DNA from: Cryobacterium sp. CG_9.6
GTDB lineage: Bacteria > Actinomycetota > Actinomycetes > Actinomycetales > Microbacteriaceae
Length of the DNA: 64,000 nt
NCBI RefSeq assembly: GCF_029893365.1
Contig: NZ_JARXUZ010000001.1
Location: forward strand, 1,488,001-1,552,000
Direction of reading: 5' to 3'
Shown here one piece after another: positions 18,073 to 28,793 of this stretch; positions within the stretch are counted from its first letter, which is position 1, and each line of letters begins with the position of its first letter. The notes under the pieces are model-generated. The model had not been told where the DNA came from and made no database searches. It saw nothing but the letters and a program-made list of their open reading frames with translations. The position numbers and the translations under genes are program-made.

Positions 18073-19170
18073 GTGACCAGTCTCAGTGATCTTCCTCTCC
18101 GCGCCGACCTTCGTGGTCAAATTCCCTACGGAGCCCCGCAACTGCACGTGCCGGTAGCGCTCAACGTGAACGAAAACACGCACCCAATCCCGGAACCCGT
18201 GGCCCTCGACATTGTGCGGGCATTGGCTGAGGCTGTTCTCACCGTGAATCGGTATCCGGACCGCGAATTTCTGGAGCTGCGCGAGCGGCTAGCCCACTAC
18301 CTGGGTCACGGACTGACCAGCGACAACATCTGGGCTGCGAACGGGTCCAATGAGGTGCTGCAGCAGGTGCTGCAAGCCTTTGGTGGTCCGGGGCGTTCCG
18401 TCCTGGGTTTTGCACCCACGTATTCCATGTACTCGATCCTGGCATCAGGCACCGGAACGGAATGGATCGCGGGAACCCGTGATGCCGACTTCGAGGTATC
18501 ACCTCAGACGGCCGCAGACTGGGTGAGCCGCACAGACCCCGACCTGGTGTTTCTCTGCTCGCCCAACAACCCCACCGGAACGAGACTCTCCCTCGAGACG
18601 ATCACCGCTGTCTACGAGGCCAGTCGCGGAATCGTTGTTGTGGACGAGGCCTATGCCGAGTTCGAGCCGGCGGGGACGGCCAGCGCTCTGACGCTCCTTC
18701 CCGGCCGCGAGCGGCTGATCGTATCGCGCACAATGAGCAAGGCCTTTGCATTTGCGGGGGCGCGAGTGGGTTATCTCGCCGCCGATCCGGCCGTCACCGA
18801 CGCGCTTCGTCTCGTTCGGCTGCCGTATCACCTGTCGGCGTTCACGCAGGCAGCCGCCAACGCGGCACTGGCGCACACGGATGAGATGCTTGCCATGGTC
18901 GACGATATCCGCGGTCAGCGCGACCGTCTGGTGGTCGAACTCGCCCGATTGGGGTACTCACCGTACGAGAGTGGGAGCAACTTTGTTCTCTTCGGCGGAG
19001 TGGCCGATCCGCACGCACTGTTCGAAGCGCTTCTCGCCCAGGGGATCCTGATCAGAGACGTGGGGATCGCCGGGCACCTGCGCGTGAGTGCGGGAACAGC
19101 GGCCGAGACCACGGTCTTCCTCGAAGCACTGGAGCGTCTCGGTCGGCCGACTGCGGCCGGAGCCGAATAA
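18073..19170 (+). CDS. hisC: Histidinol-phosphate aminotransferase
   Basis: A 365-residue fold-type I PLP enzyme, the seventh step of histidine synthesis. The N-terminal LNVNENTHPIPEPVALD and RYPDREFLELRERLA are typical. The PLP site is SRTMSKAFAFAGARVGYL (Lys in TMSKAF), with the cofactor-binding SPNNPTGTRL and VVDEAYAEF. The GTG at 18073 is preferred because a leaderless -10 lies upstream; 18028 ATG would add 15 non-conserved residues. hisB starts nine bases after its stop. Confidence 0.95.
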   Translation: MTSLSDLPLRADLRGQIPYGAPQLHVPVALNVNENTHPIPEPVALDIVRALAEAVLTVNRYPDREFLELRERLAHYLGHGLTSDNIWAANGSNEVLQQVLQAFGGPGRSVLGFAPTYSMYSILASGTGTEWIAGTRDADFEVSPQTAADWVSRTDPDLVFLCSPNNPTGTRLSLETITAVYEASRGIVVVDEAYAEFEPAGTASALTLLPGRERLIVSRTMSKAFAFAGARVGYLAADPAVTDALRLVRLPYHLSAFTQAAANAALAHTDEMLAMVDDIRGQRDRLVVELARLGYSPYESGSNFVLFGGVADPHALFEALLAQGILIRDVGIAGHLRVSAGTAAETTVFLEALERLGRPTAAGAE

Positions 19171-19173
19171 ACT
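19168..19173 (+). promoter_or_regulatory. Candidate -10 box for leaderless hisB transcript
   Basis: TAAACT overlaps the hisC stop codon and ends six bases before the hisB ATG at 19180, suggesting an extra internal start site in the his cluster. Confidence 0.45.
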
Positions 19174-19179
19174 AGGGTC

Positions 19180-19803
19180 ATGAGCTCTTCTTCCACGCCG
19201 GTTGCACCGCGCGTCGCCCACCTGCAGCGCGAGACCAGTGAGTCGAGCATCGAGCTGACGCTCAACCTGGACGGAACCGGGGTGAGTGACATTCACACCA
19301 CCGTCCCGTTCTTTGACCACCTGCTCACGGCCTTTGCAAAGCACTCACTGACCGACCTCACGGTGCGCGCTCACGGCGACACCGACATCGATGTGCACCA
19401 CACGGTCGAAGACATTGGGATTGTTCTCGGTCAGGCCATCAAGCAGGCCCTCGGCGACAAGTCCGGTATTTCTCGATACGGCGATGCGCTGGTTCCCCTG
19501 GACGAAGCACTTGCCCAAGCCGTTGTGGACATCTCGGGTCGCCCCTATCTCGTGCACACCGGTGAACCGGCAGGATTCGAATTCCACCTTATCGGTGGGC
19601 ACTTCACCGGCTCCATGGTGCGTCACGTCTTTGAAGCGATCACCTTCAACGCCGGACTGACCGTGCACGTGACGGTCATGGGCGGGCGCGACCCGCACCA
19701 CATTGCGGAGGCCGAGTTCAAGGCATTTGCCCGCGCGTTCCGCCTGGCGAAAGCGCTCGACCCGCTTGTTGTTGGTATTCCGTCCACGAAGGGCGCCCTG
19801 TGA
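19180..19803 (+). CDS. hisB: Imidazoleglycerol-phosphate dehydratase
   Basis: A 207-residue Mn-dependent dehydratase, monofunctional (no HAD phosphatase domain as in enteric HisB). The two metal-binding motifs are intact: [13 protein letters not shown] (residues near 72) and [20 protein letters not shown] (near 170), together with [13 protein letters not shown]. Its GTGA overlap with hisH indicates translational coupling. Confidence 0.97.
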   Translation: MSSSSTPVAPRVAHLQRETSESSIELTLNLDGTGVSDIHTTVPFFDHLLTAFAKHSLTDLTVRAHGDTDIDVHHTVEDIGIVLGQAIKQALGDKSGISRYGDALVPLDEALAQAVVDISGRPYLVHTGEPAGFEFHLIGGHFTGSMVRHVFEAITFNAGLTVHVTVMGGRDPHHIAEAEFKAFARAFRLAKALDPLVVGIPSTKGAL

Positions 19804-20432
19804 CCTCGGTCGTCGTCTTAGATTACGGAACCGGTAACGTCCACTCCGCTGTGAAAGCGTTGGAATTGGCCGGCGCCGACGTGACGCTCACCCACGACCG
19901 CAAACTGGCGCTGGAGGCTGACGGTCTTGTCGTGCCCGGCGTGGGTGCCTTCAGTGCCGTCATGGCGGCACTGACCTCCGTGCGCGGCGATGAAATCATC
20001 GACCGCCGCATTGCGGGAAGCCGTCCCGTGCTCGGAATTTGCGTGGGTATGCAGGTGATGTTCGAGCATGGCGTGGAACGCGGTATCGACACCGCGGGGC
20101 TCGGAGAATGGCCGGGAACGGTCACAGAACTTCCCGCACCGGTGCTGCCGCACATGGGCTGGAACACCGTGAAAACGGACCCTGATTCCGTACTCTTTCG
20201 AGGTCTCGAGGAGGAACGGTTCTACTTCGTACACTCCTACGCCGCGCAGTCGTGGACGCTCGACGTGCAGCCGCCGTTTCCGCAGCCCCGACTCACGTGG
20301 GCCGAGCACGGTGGACCATTTCTCGCCGCCATCGAGAACGGACCGCTGTCGGCGACACAGTTTCACCCGGAAAAATCCGGCGATGCCGGCATCCGCTTGT
20401 TGAAGAACTGGCTTGCCACCCTGCGTGACTAA
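19800..20432 (+). CDS. hisH: Imidazole glycerol phosphate synthase, glutaminase subunit HisH
   Basis: A 210-residue class I glutamine amidotransferase that feeds ammonia to HisF. Catalytic Cys in [15 protein letters not shown], oxyanion region MGWNTVK, and the catalytic His/Glu in [16 protein letters not shown] start overlaps the hisB stop. HisF, its partner, is not in this window and must be encoded elsewhere. Confidence 0.96.
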   Translation: MTSVVVLDYGTGNVHSAVKALELAGADVTLTHDRKLALEADGLVVPGVGAFSAVMAALTSVRGDEIIDRRIAGSRPVLGICVGMQVMFEHGVERGIDTAGLGEWPGTVTELPAPVLPHMGWNTVKTDPDSVLFRGLEEERFYFVHSYAAQSWTLDVQPPFPQPRLTWAEHGGPFLAAIENGPLSATQFHPEKSGDAGIRLLKNWLATLRD

Positions 20433-20500
20433 CGCAGACCCGACATATTTTTGTGTTCAATTCGGCTGCCGTGTTGTAGCCCCACCAATCGAGGAAATTC

Positions 20501-21247
20501 ATGAGTGAGTTCAACCACACCCCGCGTCTCGTTCTGCTGCCGGCCGTCGACGTTGCCGACGGAAAAGCCGTGCGTTTGACGCAGGGACAGGCTGGCACGG
20601 AAACCAGCTACGGGACCCCGGAAGATGCGGCTGCAGACTGGGCTCGTCAGGGCGCCGAGTGGATTCACCTCGTCGATCTCGACGCGGCCTTTGGTCGGGG
20701 CAACAACACCACCATCATCAAGAAGGTCATCAAGCAGGTGAAGGGCGTCAACATCGAGCTGTCGGGCGGAATTCGCGACGACGAATCGCTGGAGGCTGCA
20801 CTCAGCACCGGCGTCGAGCGCATCAACCTCGGTACGGCAGCGCTCGAAAACCCGGAGTGGGCGGCTAGCGTGATCGCGCAGTACGGTGAGGCCGTTGCCG
20901 TGGGGCTTGATGTGCGTGGAACCACTCTGGCCGCCCGCGGCTGGACGAAGGACGGCGGTGACCTGTGGCAGGTTCTGGAACGGCTGGAGGCCGCCGGGTG
21001 TTCCCGCTACGTCGTCACGGACGTCACCAAGGATGGCACCCTGCAGGGACCGAATATCGACCTCTTGCGTCAGATTCTCGCCAAGACGCGCCGACCGGTC
21101 ATTGCCTCCGGCGGTGTCTCCAGCCTCGACGACCTCATCGCCCTGCGGGAGCTCGTGCCGCTCGGACTCGAAGGCGCCATCGTTGGCAAGGCCCTCTATG
21201 CGGGAGCCTTCACCCTCCCCGAGGCACTGGATGTCTCGGGCTCGTAA
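20501..21247 (+). CDS. hisA: ProFAR isomerase HisA (possibly bifunctional PriA)
   Basis: A 248-residue (beta-alpha)8 barrel that isomerises ProFAR to PRFAR. Conserved barrel ends are visible: [35 protein letters not shown] and [15 protein letters not shown]; the phosphate sites are the two GG motifs. In actinobacteria lacking trpF this enzyme (PriA) also does the tryptophan step; the window cannot show whether trpF exists. RBS GAGG lies upstream of the ATG at 20501. The next gene overlaps its end by 17 bases. Confidence 0.95.
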   Translation: MSEFNHTPRLVLLPAVDVADGKAVRLTQGQAGTETSYGTPEDAAADWARQGAEWIHLVDLDAAFGRGNNTTIIKKVIKQVKGVNIELSGGIRDDESLEAALSTGVERINLGTAALENPEWAASVIAQYGEAVAVGLDVRGTTLAARGWTKDGGDLWQVLERLEAAGCSRYVVTDVTKDGTLQGPNIDLLRQILAKTRRPVIASGGVSSLDDLIALRELVPLGLEGAIVGKALYAGAFTLPEALDVSGS

Positions 21248-22025
21248 TCTCGGGTCCACCGGCCTCCCGTCTGGACCGGCCGACTCGGCCGGCCAACCCT
21301 GGGCGGGTCGGCGTTTTGAGTCGAACGACAGTGCCGACGACGACGGGCTGGCCCCGGAGGATCTGCTGTCGGCACTGCGTCAATTCCAGGCCGGTGAGGT
21401 GGGTGAGGAGAGCGTCATTGACGTCATCCGCTCGTCACGGTTGCTGATTCCCCTCGTGACCGCACTCGGCGAGGCTGGCACCAATGACCACGGGGTGCTG
21501 ATCGACAAAACCCAGGAACTCTCCATCATCACGGTTGCCGGGCCAGACGGGCGCGACGTGCTCCCGGCCTTCACCTCTGCGGCGGCCATGACGGTGTGGA
21601 ACCCCGCGGCTCGACCGGTCCCCTCCGACGCGGTGCGGGTTGCTTTGGCCGCAGCTCAGGAGAACACCGACCTCGTGGTCGTTGACCCCATGGCAGCAAC
21701 CGAATTTGTGATTCGCAGGCCCGCACTGTGGGCGATCGCGCAGTCGCTGCCGTGGACCCCGAGCTACGCGAGCGCGCCGGTTCGAGCCGCCTTCGACGCA
21801 TCCGTTCTGACCGAACTGTCGGTGCTCGGCCTCGAGCTCGTGGCCGGCGATCCCCAGGGGCGATTGAGCGGACCCGAACTGATCGTGCGGGTTGAACTCG
21901 TGAGCGGGCTGACGCAGAGCGAACTCGACGCGATCCTGTCTCGTCTGGCCACCCGCTGGGCCGCGAACGACGCGATTGCCACCGGGGTCGATTCGCTGAA
22001 GGTTCAACTCGTCGTCTCCGATTAG
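21231..22025 (+). CDS. SseB-family protein
   Basis: A 264-residue protein with the SseB N-terminal region ([11 protein letters not shown], ... [32 protein letters not shown]), best known from enterobacterial SseB but of unknown function in actinobacteria, where it commonly follows hisA. ATG 21231 overlaps the hisA end by 17 bases. The N-terminal 30 residues are variable. No catalytic residues can be named. Confidence 0.75.
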   Translation: MSRARNLGSTGLPSGPADSAGQPWAGRRFESNDSADDDGLAPEDLLSALRQFQAGEVGEESVIDVIRSSRLLIPLVTALGEAGTNDHGVLIDKTQELSIITVAGPDGRDVLPAFTSAAAMTVWNPAARPVPSDAVRVALAAAQENTDLVVVDPMAATEFVIRRPALWAIAQSLPWTPSYASAPVRAAFDASVLTELSVLGLELVAGDPQGRLSGPELIVRVELVSGLTQSELDAILSRLATRWAANDAIATGVDSLKVQLVVSD

Positions 22026-22090
22026 GACCCGTCGCCCGGCGCCCCTGGGAGCTGTCGCTGAGTGTCAGGGGTGCAGGAGAGAATAGAACA

Positions 22091-25000
22091 ATGACGGTGC
22101 TCGATCGCTTTTCGCCCGCAACCCGGGCGTGGTTTGACGCGGCATTCCCGGCCGCCACCGCGGCCCAGCTGGGCGCCTGGGAGGCCATTTCGGGTGGTGC
22201 TCACGCCCTTGTGGTGGCACCCACCGGTTCCGGTAAAACCCTGGCCGCGTTCCTCTGGGCGATTGACCGGCTCGCACTCACACCATCGCCGGGAGCCTCG
22301 GAGGAGCCGGCCTCCACCCGCGTGCTCTACATTTCGCCACTCAAAGCCCTCGGCGTCGACGTGGAACGTAACCTGCGTGCGCCCCTCGTGGGCATCACTC
22401 GGGCGGCGGAACGCCTGGGTCTTCCGGTTCCGCAGGTGAGTGTGGGCGTGCGTTCGGGGGACACGCCGGCCGCCGAGCGCCGAAGCTTTCTCAAGCGACC
22501 GCCGGACATTCTCATCACCACGCCGGAGTCACTCTTCCTGCTGCTGACCAGCGCCGCCCGCGAGTCCCTGCGCGGGGTGCACACGGTCATCATTGACGAA
22601 GTGCATGCCGTCGCGGCCAGCAAGCGCGGCGCGCACCTTGCGGTGTCTCTGGAACGGCTCGATGCGCTCCTGACCACTCCCGCGCAGCGCATTGGGCTCT
22701 CGGCCACCGTGCGGCCGCACGAGGAGGTGGCGCGTTTCCTCGGCGGGAGCGCCCCGGTGCAGATCGTCGCTCCGGCCTCACCCAAACGGTTCGACCTGCG
22801 TGTTGTCGTGCCCGTGGATGACATGAGCAACCTGGGTGCCGTGGCACCCCGGGAAGGTTCCACGTCGGCGTCCGCGGCGCAGACCGGGTCGATCTGGCCC
22901 CACGTGGAGGAAGCCATTGTCGACGAGGTTCTCGCGCACTCCTCGTCCATCGTCTTCGCCAATTCCCGCCGCCTCACCGAACGCCTCACCGCCCGGTTCA
23001 ACGAGATCTACAGTGAACGTCTGGCCGCAACTGACACGGCCGGGGGAGCGGATGCGCTCGCCGGCACCGAGACATCCGCTGCCCCCACGCGCCCACCGGC
23101 CGAACTGCTCGGCGCGAGCGGGCAGACCATGGGCGCCGACCCCGTGCTCGCGCGCGCCCATCACGGATCGGTGAGCAAGGAACAGCGCGCCCTCATTGAA
23201 GACGACCTGAAGTCCGGACGACTGCGGTGCGTGGTGGCAACATCGACGCTCGAGCTCGGTATCGACATGGGTGCGGTCGACCTCGTGGTGCAGGTGGAGT
23301 CGCCGCCGTCGGTCGCCAGTGCGTTGCAGCGCGTGGGGCGCGCCGGTCACCAGGTGGGGGAGATCTCCCGCGGAGTGATCTATCCCAAGCACCGAGCCGA
23401 TCTGATCCACGCGGCCGTCACCTCCGAACGCATGCTCACGGGTCAGATCGAAGCCCTGCGGGTTCCGGCGAATCCGCTCGACATCCTGGCGCAGCAGACG
23501 GTGGCCGCCGTGGCCCTCGATGAGATCGATGTGGAGGAGTGGTTTGAGACACTCCGTCGCAGCGCCCCGTTCGCTAGCCTGCCGCGCTCACTGTTTGAGG
23601 CCACACTCGACCTGTTGGCGGGGCGGTATCCGTCCGATCGGTTCGCCGAGCTGCGCCCGCGCATCATTTGGGACCGCGTGGCCGGAACCCTCACCGGGCG
23701 TCCGGGAGCACAGCGTCTGGCCGTGACCAGCGGCGGAACCATTCCGGACCGTGGTCTGTTCGGCGTCTTCATGGTGGGGGGCGACGAGGTGGGGGGCAAG
23801 CGCGTCGGCGAGCTCGACGAGGAGATGGTGTACGAGTCCCGGGTGGGCGATGTCTTTGCGCTCGGTACCACCAGCTGGCGGATTCAGGAGATCACGCACG
23901 ACCGGGTGCTCGTGCTGCCGGCGTTCGGGGAACCGGGTCGGCTGCCGTTCTGGAAGGGTGATGGGCTGGGCCGCCCCGCCGAACTGGGGGAGGCCATCGG
24001 GGTGTTCCTCCGCGACGTCTCCGCGCTGTCCGGCCCGGAAGCTCGCGCCCGATGCGCGGCAGCGGGTCTCGGCGAGCAGGCAATCGACAACCTGTTGGCC
24101 TTCGTGAACGAGCAGAAGGCTGCCACCCGCTACCTGCCCACCGACCGCACCCTGGTCGTGGAGCGCTTCGTGGATGAGCTGGGCGACTGGCGGGTTATTC
24201 TGCATTCCCCGTATGGCCTGCAGGTGCACGCGCCGTGGGCCCTCGCCGTGGGCGCCCGGGTGCGCGAACTCTTTGGGCTCGACGGCAACTGCGTGGCGAG
24301 CGATGATGGCATCGTCGTGCGCATCCCCGATACCGGCGCCGAGCCGCCCGGCGCCGAACTGTTCGTCTTTGATCCCGACGAATTGCAAGAAATTGTCACC
24401 GAACAGGTGGGCGGATCGGCCCTGTTCGCGGCGCGGTTCCGGGAATGCGCCGCCCGTGCGCTACTTCTGCCGCGGTACAACCCCGGCGCCCGGTCCCCGC
24501 TCTGGCAGCAACGGCAAAAGGCCGCGCAACTGCTCGACGTGGCCCGCGAATACCCCACCTTCCCCATCATTCTTGAGACCGTGCGCGAGTGCCTGCAAGA
24601 CGTCTACGACCTCCCGGCTCTCGCCAGGCTCGCCTCTCAGATCGAATCCCGCGCGATTCGTTTGATGGAGGTGCAAACGGATGCCGCCAGCCCGTTCGCG
24701 AGCACCCTGCTGTTCGGTTACGTGGCCGCCTTCATGTACGAGGGCGACACTCCGCTCGCGGAGCGCCGTGCAACGGCCCTGTCCATCGACTCGAGCCTGT
24801 TGGCCGAACTACTCGGTCGGGTGGAGCTGCGCGAACTCCTCGACCCGGTGGTCATCGATGAGACCGACCGGGAGCTGCAGCGTCTCGCCCCGGATCGGCA
24901 GGCGAACGGGCTTGAGGGCATCTTTGATCTGCTGCGCGGGCTGGGCCCCCTCACGCTCGACGAGTTCGGCCCCCGCATGTCCGAGGGCGTCGAGGCCGAC

Positions 25001-26701
25001 TGGGTCGCCCACCTCGCGGCGCTCGTTGAGACCAAACGTATTGTGCGCACCAGCGTCGTGGGCCGCGACGGGTGGGCTGTGATTGAAGACGCCAGTCGGC
25101 TGCGGGACGCCCTCGGTATTCCCCTCCCGCTGGGGATACCACGCGTCTTCAGCGAATCCGTCGCTGACCCCCTCGGCGACCTGGTGAGCCGCTACGCCCG
25201 CACCCACGGACCATTCACGACAGCGGCTGCGGCTGACCGCTTCGGACTCGGTACCGCCGTCATGGCGCAGGTGCTCCGACGTCTGGCCGACTCACGACGG
25301 GTTTTGGAAGGTGAATTTCGACCGGGCGGCACCGGAAGCGAGTGGTGTGATGCGGAGGTGCTGCGCCGCCTGCGTCGGCGTTCCCTCGCGGCACTGCGCC
25401 ATGAGGTCGAACCCGTTGACCAGGTGACGATGGCCCGTTTTCTCCCGGAATGGCAACACGTGGGCGGGCGGCTTCGGGGAGTCGATGGTGTCGCAGCGGT
25501 GATTGAGCAGCTCGAAGGCGCCCGCATTCCCGCCTCGGCCTGGGAGTCGCTCATCCTGCCCGCACGAATAACCGGGTACGTGCCCGGAATGCTCGACGAA
25601 CTCACCAACGCCGGGGAGGTCGTGTGGGCGGGAGCCGGGTCTCTGGCCGGAAATGACGGCTGGATCAGTCTGCACTTGGCGGAGACCGCGCCGCTGACCC
25701 TGCCACCCGCGCTCGATCATGATCTCTCTGACCTGCAGAAGGAGGTGCTGACGACACTCGGCGGTGGAGGCGGCTACTTCTTCCGCCAGTTATCTGATGC
25801 GGTGGGCAGTACCGTGGACGCCGACCTCACGGAGGCGCTGTGGGACCTGGTCTGGGCCGGACTGATCAGCAACGATACATTCGCCCCGGTGCGGTCCCGG
25901 CTGAACGGCGGGCGAACGGCCCACAAACCCAGCCGCTCCGCTCCGCGCGCTCGCCTGCACCGCGGCGGGTCCATGCATCGCGGTGGGTCCGTACCCCGCT
26001 CGGCTCTTCCCACGCGTGGTGGCCCACCCACGGTGTCTGGTCGCTGGTCCATCCTGCAGCTTGCCGACTCGGTGGCGACACGGCGAGCCCACGCGCTCGG
26101 GGAGACCCTGCTGGAACGTTACGGGGTCGTCACCCGCGGCGCGGTGCAGGCAGAGGGTGTGATCGGTGGCTTTGCCCTGGTGTACCGCACCCTGAGCGGT
26201 TTTGAAGAGACCGGACGTGCCCGGCGCGGATACTTCGTGGAGGGTCTGGGCGCCGCCCAGTTCGCCAGCGGAGGAACCATCGACCGGCTGCGGTCCTTCG
26301 CTGCGGCGGTCGACGGCACGGACAACCGTCGGCCCGTGGCGCTGACTCTGGCTGCCACGGACCCGGCCAACCCGTACGGTGCCGTCTTGCCGTGGCCGCC
26401 GCTGGCGGAAGGCACCGGACACCGCCCGGGCCGTAAATCGGGCGCCGTTGTGGTGCTCGTGGATGGCGTGCTCGTGCTGTACATCGAACGCGGTGGGAAG
26501 ACCATGCTCTCGTATGTGACAGATGAGGCCTCACTCGCCGCGGCGGCGGCAAGCCTCGCCGCCGTGGTGAAAGCCGGACGCATCGACAAGATTGCCGTGG
26601 AAACCATCAACGGAATCTTCGTGATCGGAACACCCGTGGGCGAGCACCTGCAGGGGGCTGGCTTCACGCACACCCCGAAGGGGTTGAGGTTCAGTGCCTG
26701 A
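22091..26701 (+). CDS. lhr: Large ATP-dependent helicase Lhr
   Basis: A 1536-residue superfamily 2 helicase with the full long actinobacterial architecture. Helicase core: Walker A APTGSGKTLAAF, Walker B with DEVH box IIDEVHAVAASKRG, SATVR (motif III), the AHHGSVSKEQR motif and QRVGRAGHQVG (motif VI). The core with its winged-helix domain is about the first 870 residues; the rest is the large Lhr-CTD. A Gly/Arg-rich insert (RGGSMHRGGSVPRS) sits near residue 1300. Mycobacterial Lhr is a 3'-5' translocase with RNA:DNA unwinding activity induced by DNA damage. The start ATG has GGAG upstream. The 3' end overlaps nei by 8 bases, an arrangement also seen as Rv3296-Rv3297. Confidence 0.95.
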   Translation: MTVLDRFSPATRAWFDAAFPAATAAQLGAWEAISGGAHALVVAPTGSGKTLAAFLWAIDRLALTPSPGASEEPASTRVLYISPLKALGVDVERNLRAPLVGITRAAERLGLPVPQVSVGVRSGDTPAAERRSFLKRPPDILITTPESLFLLLTSAARESLRGVHTVIIDEVHAVAASKRGAHLAVSLERLDALLTTPAQRIGLSATVRPHEEVARFLGGSAPVQIVAPASPKRFDLRVVVPVDDMSNLGAVAPREGSTSASAAQTGSIWPHVEEAIVDEVLAHSSSIVFANSRRLTERLTARFNEIYSERLAATDTAGGADALAGTETSAAPTRPPAELLGASGQTMGADPVLARAHHGSVSKEQRALIEDDLKSGRLRCVVATSTLELGIDMGAVDLVVQVESPPSVASALQRVGRAGHQVGEISRGVIYPKHRADLIHAAVTSERMLTGQIEALRVPANPLDILAQQTVAAVALDEIDVEEWFETLRRSAPFASLPRSLFEATLDLLAGRYPSDRFAELRPRIIWDRVAGTLTGRPGAQRLAVTSGGTIPDRGLFGVFMVGGDEVGGKRVGELDEEMVYESRVGDVFALGTTSWRIQEITHDRVLVLPAFGEPGRLPFWKGDGLGRPAELGEAIGVFLRDVSALSGPEARARCAAAGLGEQAIDNLLAFVNEQKAATRYLPTDRTLVVERFVDELGDWRVILHSPYGLQVHAPWALAVGARVRELFGLDGNCVASDDGIVVRIPDTGAEPPGAELFVFDPDELQEIVTEQVGGSALFAARFRECAARALLLPRYNPGARSPLWQQRQKAAQLLDVAREYPTFPIILETVRECLQDVYDLPALARLASQIESRAIRLMEVQTDAASPFASTLLFGYVAAFMYEGDTPLAERRATALSIDSSLLAELLGRVELRELLDPVVIDETDRELQRLAPDRQANGLEGIFDLLRGLGPLTLDEFGPRMSEGVEADWVAHLAALVETKRIVRTSVVGRDGWAVIEDASRLRDALGIPLPLGIPRVFSESVADPLGDLVSRYARTHGPFTTAAAADRFGLGTAVMAQVLRRLADSRRVLEGEFRPGGTGSEWCDAEVLRRLRRRSLAALRHEVEPVDQVTMARFLPEWQHVGGRLRGVDGVAAVIEQLEGARIPASAWESLILPARITGYVPGMLDELTNAGEVVWAGAGSLAGNDGWISLHLAETAPLTLPPALDHDLSDLQKEVLTTLGGGGGYFFRQLSDAVGSTVDADLTEALWDLVWAGLISNDTFAPVRSRLNGGRTAHKPSRSAPRARLHRGGSMHRGGSVPRSALPTRGGPPTVSGRWSILQLADSVATRRAHALGETLLERYGVVTRGAVQAEGVIGGFALVYRTLSGFEETGRARRGYFVEGLGAAQFASGGTIDRLRSFAAAVDGTDNRRPVALTLAATDPANPYGAVLPWPPLAEGTGHRPGRKSGAVVVLVDGVLVLYIERGGKTMLSYVTDEASLAAAAASLAAVVKAGRIDKIAVETINGIFVIGTPVGEHLQGAGFTHTPKGLRFSA

Positions 26702-27473
26702 GGGCGATACCGTTTTTCGAGAAGCACAGTCACTTGGGGAGGCCCTCTCCGGGGCGGTACTGACTCGCTGCGACATTCGGGTTCCACAGTGGGCTACCGT
26801 CGACCTCACCGGGGAGACCGTGCAGCAGGTGGCCAGCCGCGGTAAGCATCTGCTCATTCGCACCGACAGCGTGAGCGTGCACTCCCACCTCAAGATGGAG
26901 GGGTCCTGGCACCGCTACCGCCACGGGAGTGCCTGGCAGCGACCGGCCTTCCAGGCAAGAATCGTGCTCGAAACGCTCGAGTGGACCGCGGTGGGGTTCG
27001 AACTCGGCCTGCTCGAGCTGATGTCGCGCACGGCAGAGGACACCGAGCTCGCGTATCTGGGCCCCGACCTGCTCGGCGACGACTGGGACCTGGCCGAAGC
27101 GGTGCGGCGACTGGGCGCACAGCCCGAGGTACCGGTGGCCGTGGCGCTGGCAGATCAGCGCAATTTGGCCGGCCTCGGCAATGTGTACGTGAACGAACTG
27201 TGCTTTCTGCGCGGTCTTCTGCCCACCCGACCGATCGGCGCGGTGGCCGATATTCCGGGGCTCGTGCGCCTGGCGCATCGACTGATCACGGCCAACCGCG
27301 ACCGGGTTGAACGCACCACAACGGGAAACACGCGCCGGGGGGAAAGGCTGTGGGTGTATTCGCGGCAGAGGCAGCCGTGCCGGCGATGCGGCACGCGAGT
27401 TGTCACGTCTGCGCTGGGGCGAAACGAAATGCAGGAACGGGCCACGTACTGGTGTCCGCGCTGCCAAACCTGA
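26694..27473 (+). CDS. nei: Nei/Fpg-family DNA glycosylase (endonuclease VIII-like, Nei2)
   Basis: A 259-residue H2TH DNA glycosylase/AP lyase for oxidised bases. The GTG start gives PEGDTVFREA with catalytic Pro2 and Glu3. The conserved lysine is in ASRGKHLLI. The H2TH region is LADQRNLAGLGNVYVNELCFL, and the C-terminal zinc finger has four cysteines in CRRCGTRV ... YWCPRCQT. It starts inside the end of lhr, so the two are translationally coupled. The Lhr-Nei pairing in actinobacteria suggests joint repair of damaged (perhaps transcription- or R-loop-associated) DNA, which is an inference. Confidence 0.93.
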   Translation: MPEGDTVFREAQSLGEALSGAVLTRCDIRVPQWATVDLTGETVQQVASRGKHLLIRTDSVSVHSHLKMEGSWHRYRHGSAWQRPAFQARIVLETLEWTAVGFELGLLELMSRTAEDTELAYLGPDLLGDDWDLAEAVRRLGAQPEVPVAVALADQRNLAGLGNVYVNELCFLRGLLPTRPIGAVADIPGLVRLAHRLITANRDRVERTTTGNTRRGERLWVYSRQRQPCRRCGTRVVTSALGRNEMQERATYWCPRCQT

Positions 27474-27480
27474 CCGGGCG

Positions 27481-27560
27481 GTCGGGGGGTCTCGACAGGC
27501 TCGACCAGCGGGACTGGCTCGACCAGCGGGAGGGAAGCTGCTGGTCGAGCCGGTCGGAAG
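27481..27560. repeat. Dispersed repeat of the TGGTCGAG...GTCTCGACA family
   Basis: The 97-base gap after nei holds GTCTCGACAGGCTCGACCAG, then two shorter CTCGACCAGC units, and a 10-bp stem CTCGACCAGC (27518-27527) / GCTGGTCGAG (27540-27549). The first 30 bases (27481-27510) match 60773-60802 with one difference, so this is a dispersed element. The same core is common in Microbacteriaceae genomes. It also lies between the nei and DUF1844 3' ends and may serve as a terminator. Confidence 0.75.
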
Positions 27561-27569
27561 CCGGTGGAG

Positions 27570-27923
27570 CTAGTTGACGGGTCCGGTGTACTTCTCGCCG
27601 GGGCCCTCGCCGATGGGGTCGGGAATCGCGGATGCCTCGCGGAACGCGAGCTGAACGGAACGCAGCCCGTCCCGAAGGCTGCGCGCGTGCATGTCGGAGA
27701 TCTCGGGAGCAGCTGCCGTCACCAGGCCAGCCAAAGCCGTGATGAGCTTGCGGGCCTCATCGAGATCCATCTGCACCGTGGGGTCGTCTGCCAGACCACA
27801 CTTCACGGCTGCCGCGCTCAACAGGTGCACGGCGGCGGTGGTGATGATCTCCACGGCTCCCACGTCTGCGATGTCTCGCGTTGCCTGAGCGGTTTCCTCG
27901 TCGTAATTGGTACTCACTGCCAT
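27570..27923 (-). CDS. DUF1844 domain-containing protein
   Basis: A 117-residue soluble protein of the DUF1844 family, unknown function. The family core is the helical DVGAVEIITTAAVHLLSAAAVKCGL (near residues 20-45) plus ARKLITALAGLVTAAAPEI. It is divergent from infC and faces the lhr-nei operon. DUF1844 proteins next to infC are a common actinobacterial arrangement. No enzyme motif is visible. Confidence 0.8.
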   Translation of the reverse strand: MAVSTNYDEETAQATRDIADVGAVEIITTAAVHLLSAAAVKCGLADDPTVQMDLDEARKLITALAGLVTAAAPEISDMHARSLRDGLRSVQLAFREASAIPDPIGEGPGEKYTGPVN

Positions 27924-28187
27924 CCTCTGCTAGTGTTATGTCGGTTCCGAGACATTAGTCTCGGTACGAAAGTGGAAAATCTCCCACCCGCGCTTGACCG
28001 CTTCATAAAGGTTACCGGGTAGTTTGCACTCCGTCGTCGTCCGCTGGTCTCCAGAGGGTGAAGGCAGCTAGGGTGCCGTGTGGTTAGGCGAGCAGTACGC
28101 TCGAAAAAACGCTCGTGATTTCCTCTCTCGTCCCCAGTCGGCATCCGCTGTCTGGTTGTGACCCTGAATATCCAGGAGGAGAGACGC
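27924..28187 (+). promoter_or_regulatory. infC operon promoter and 5' leader
   Basis: This 264-base gap carries the promoter and leader of infC-rpmI-rplT, which is subject to translational autoregulation (IF3 or L20) in other bacteria. A small hairpin (CGAGC-agta-cGCTCG-type at about 28098-28112, followed by six A) and another candidate near 28044-28070 (ggtctccagagggtg) can be seen. A strong AGGAGGAG lies at 28174-28181. No known riboswitch could be recognised. Confidence 0.4.
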
Positions 28188-28785
<598 letters not shown>

Positions 28786-28793
<8 letters not shown>

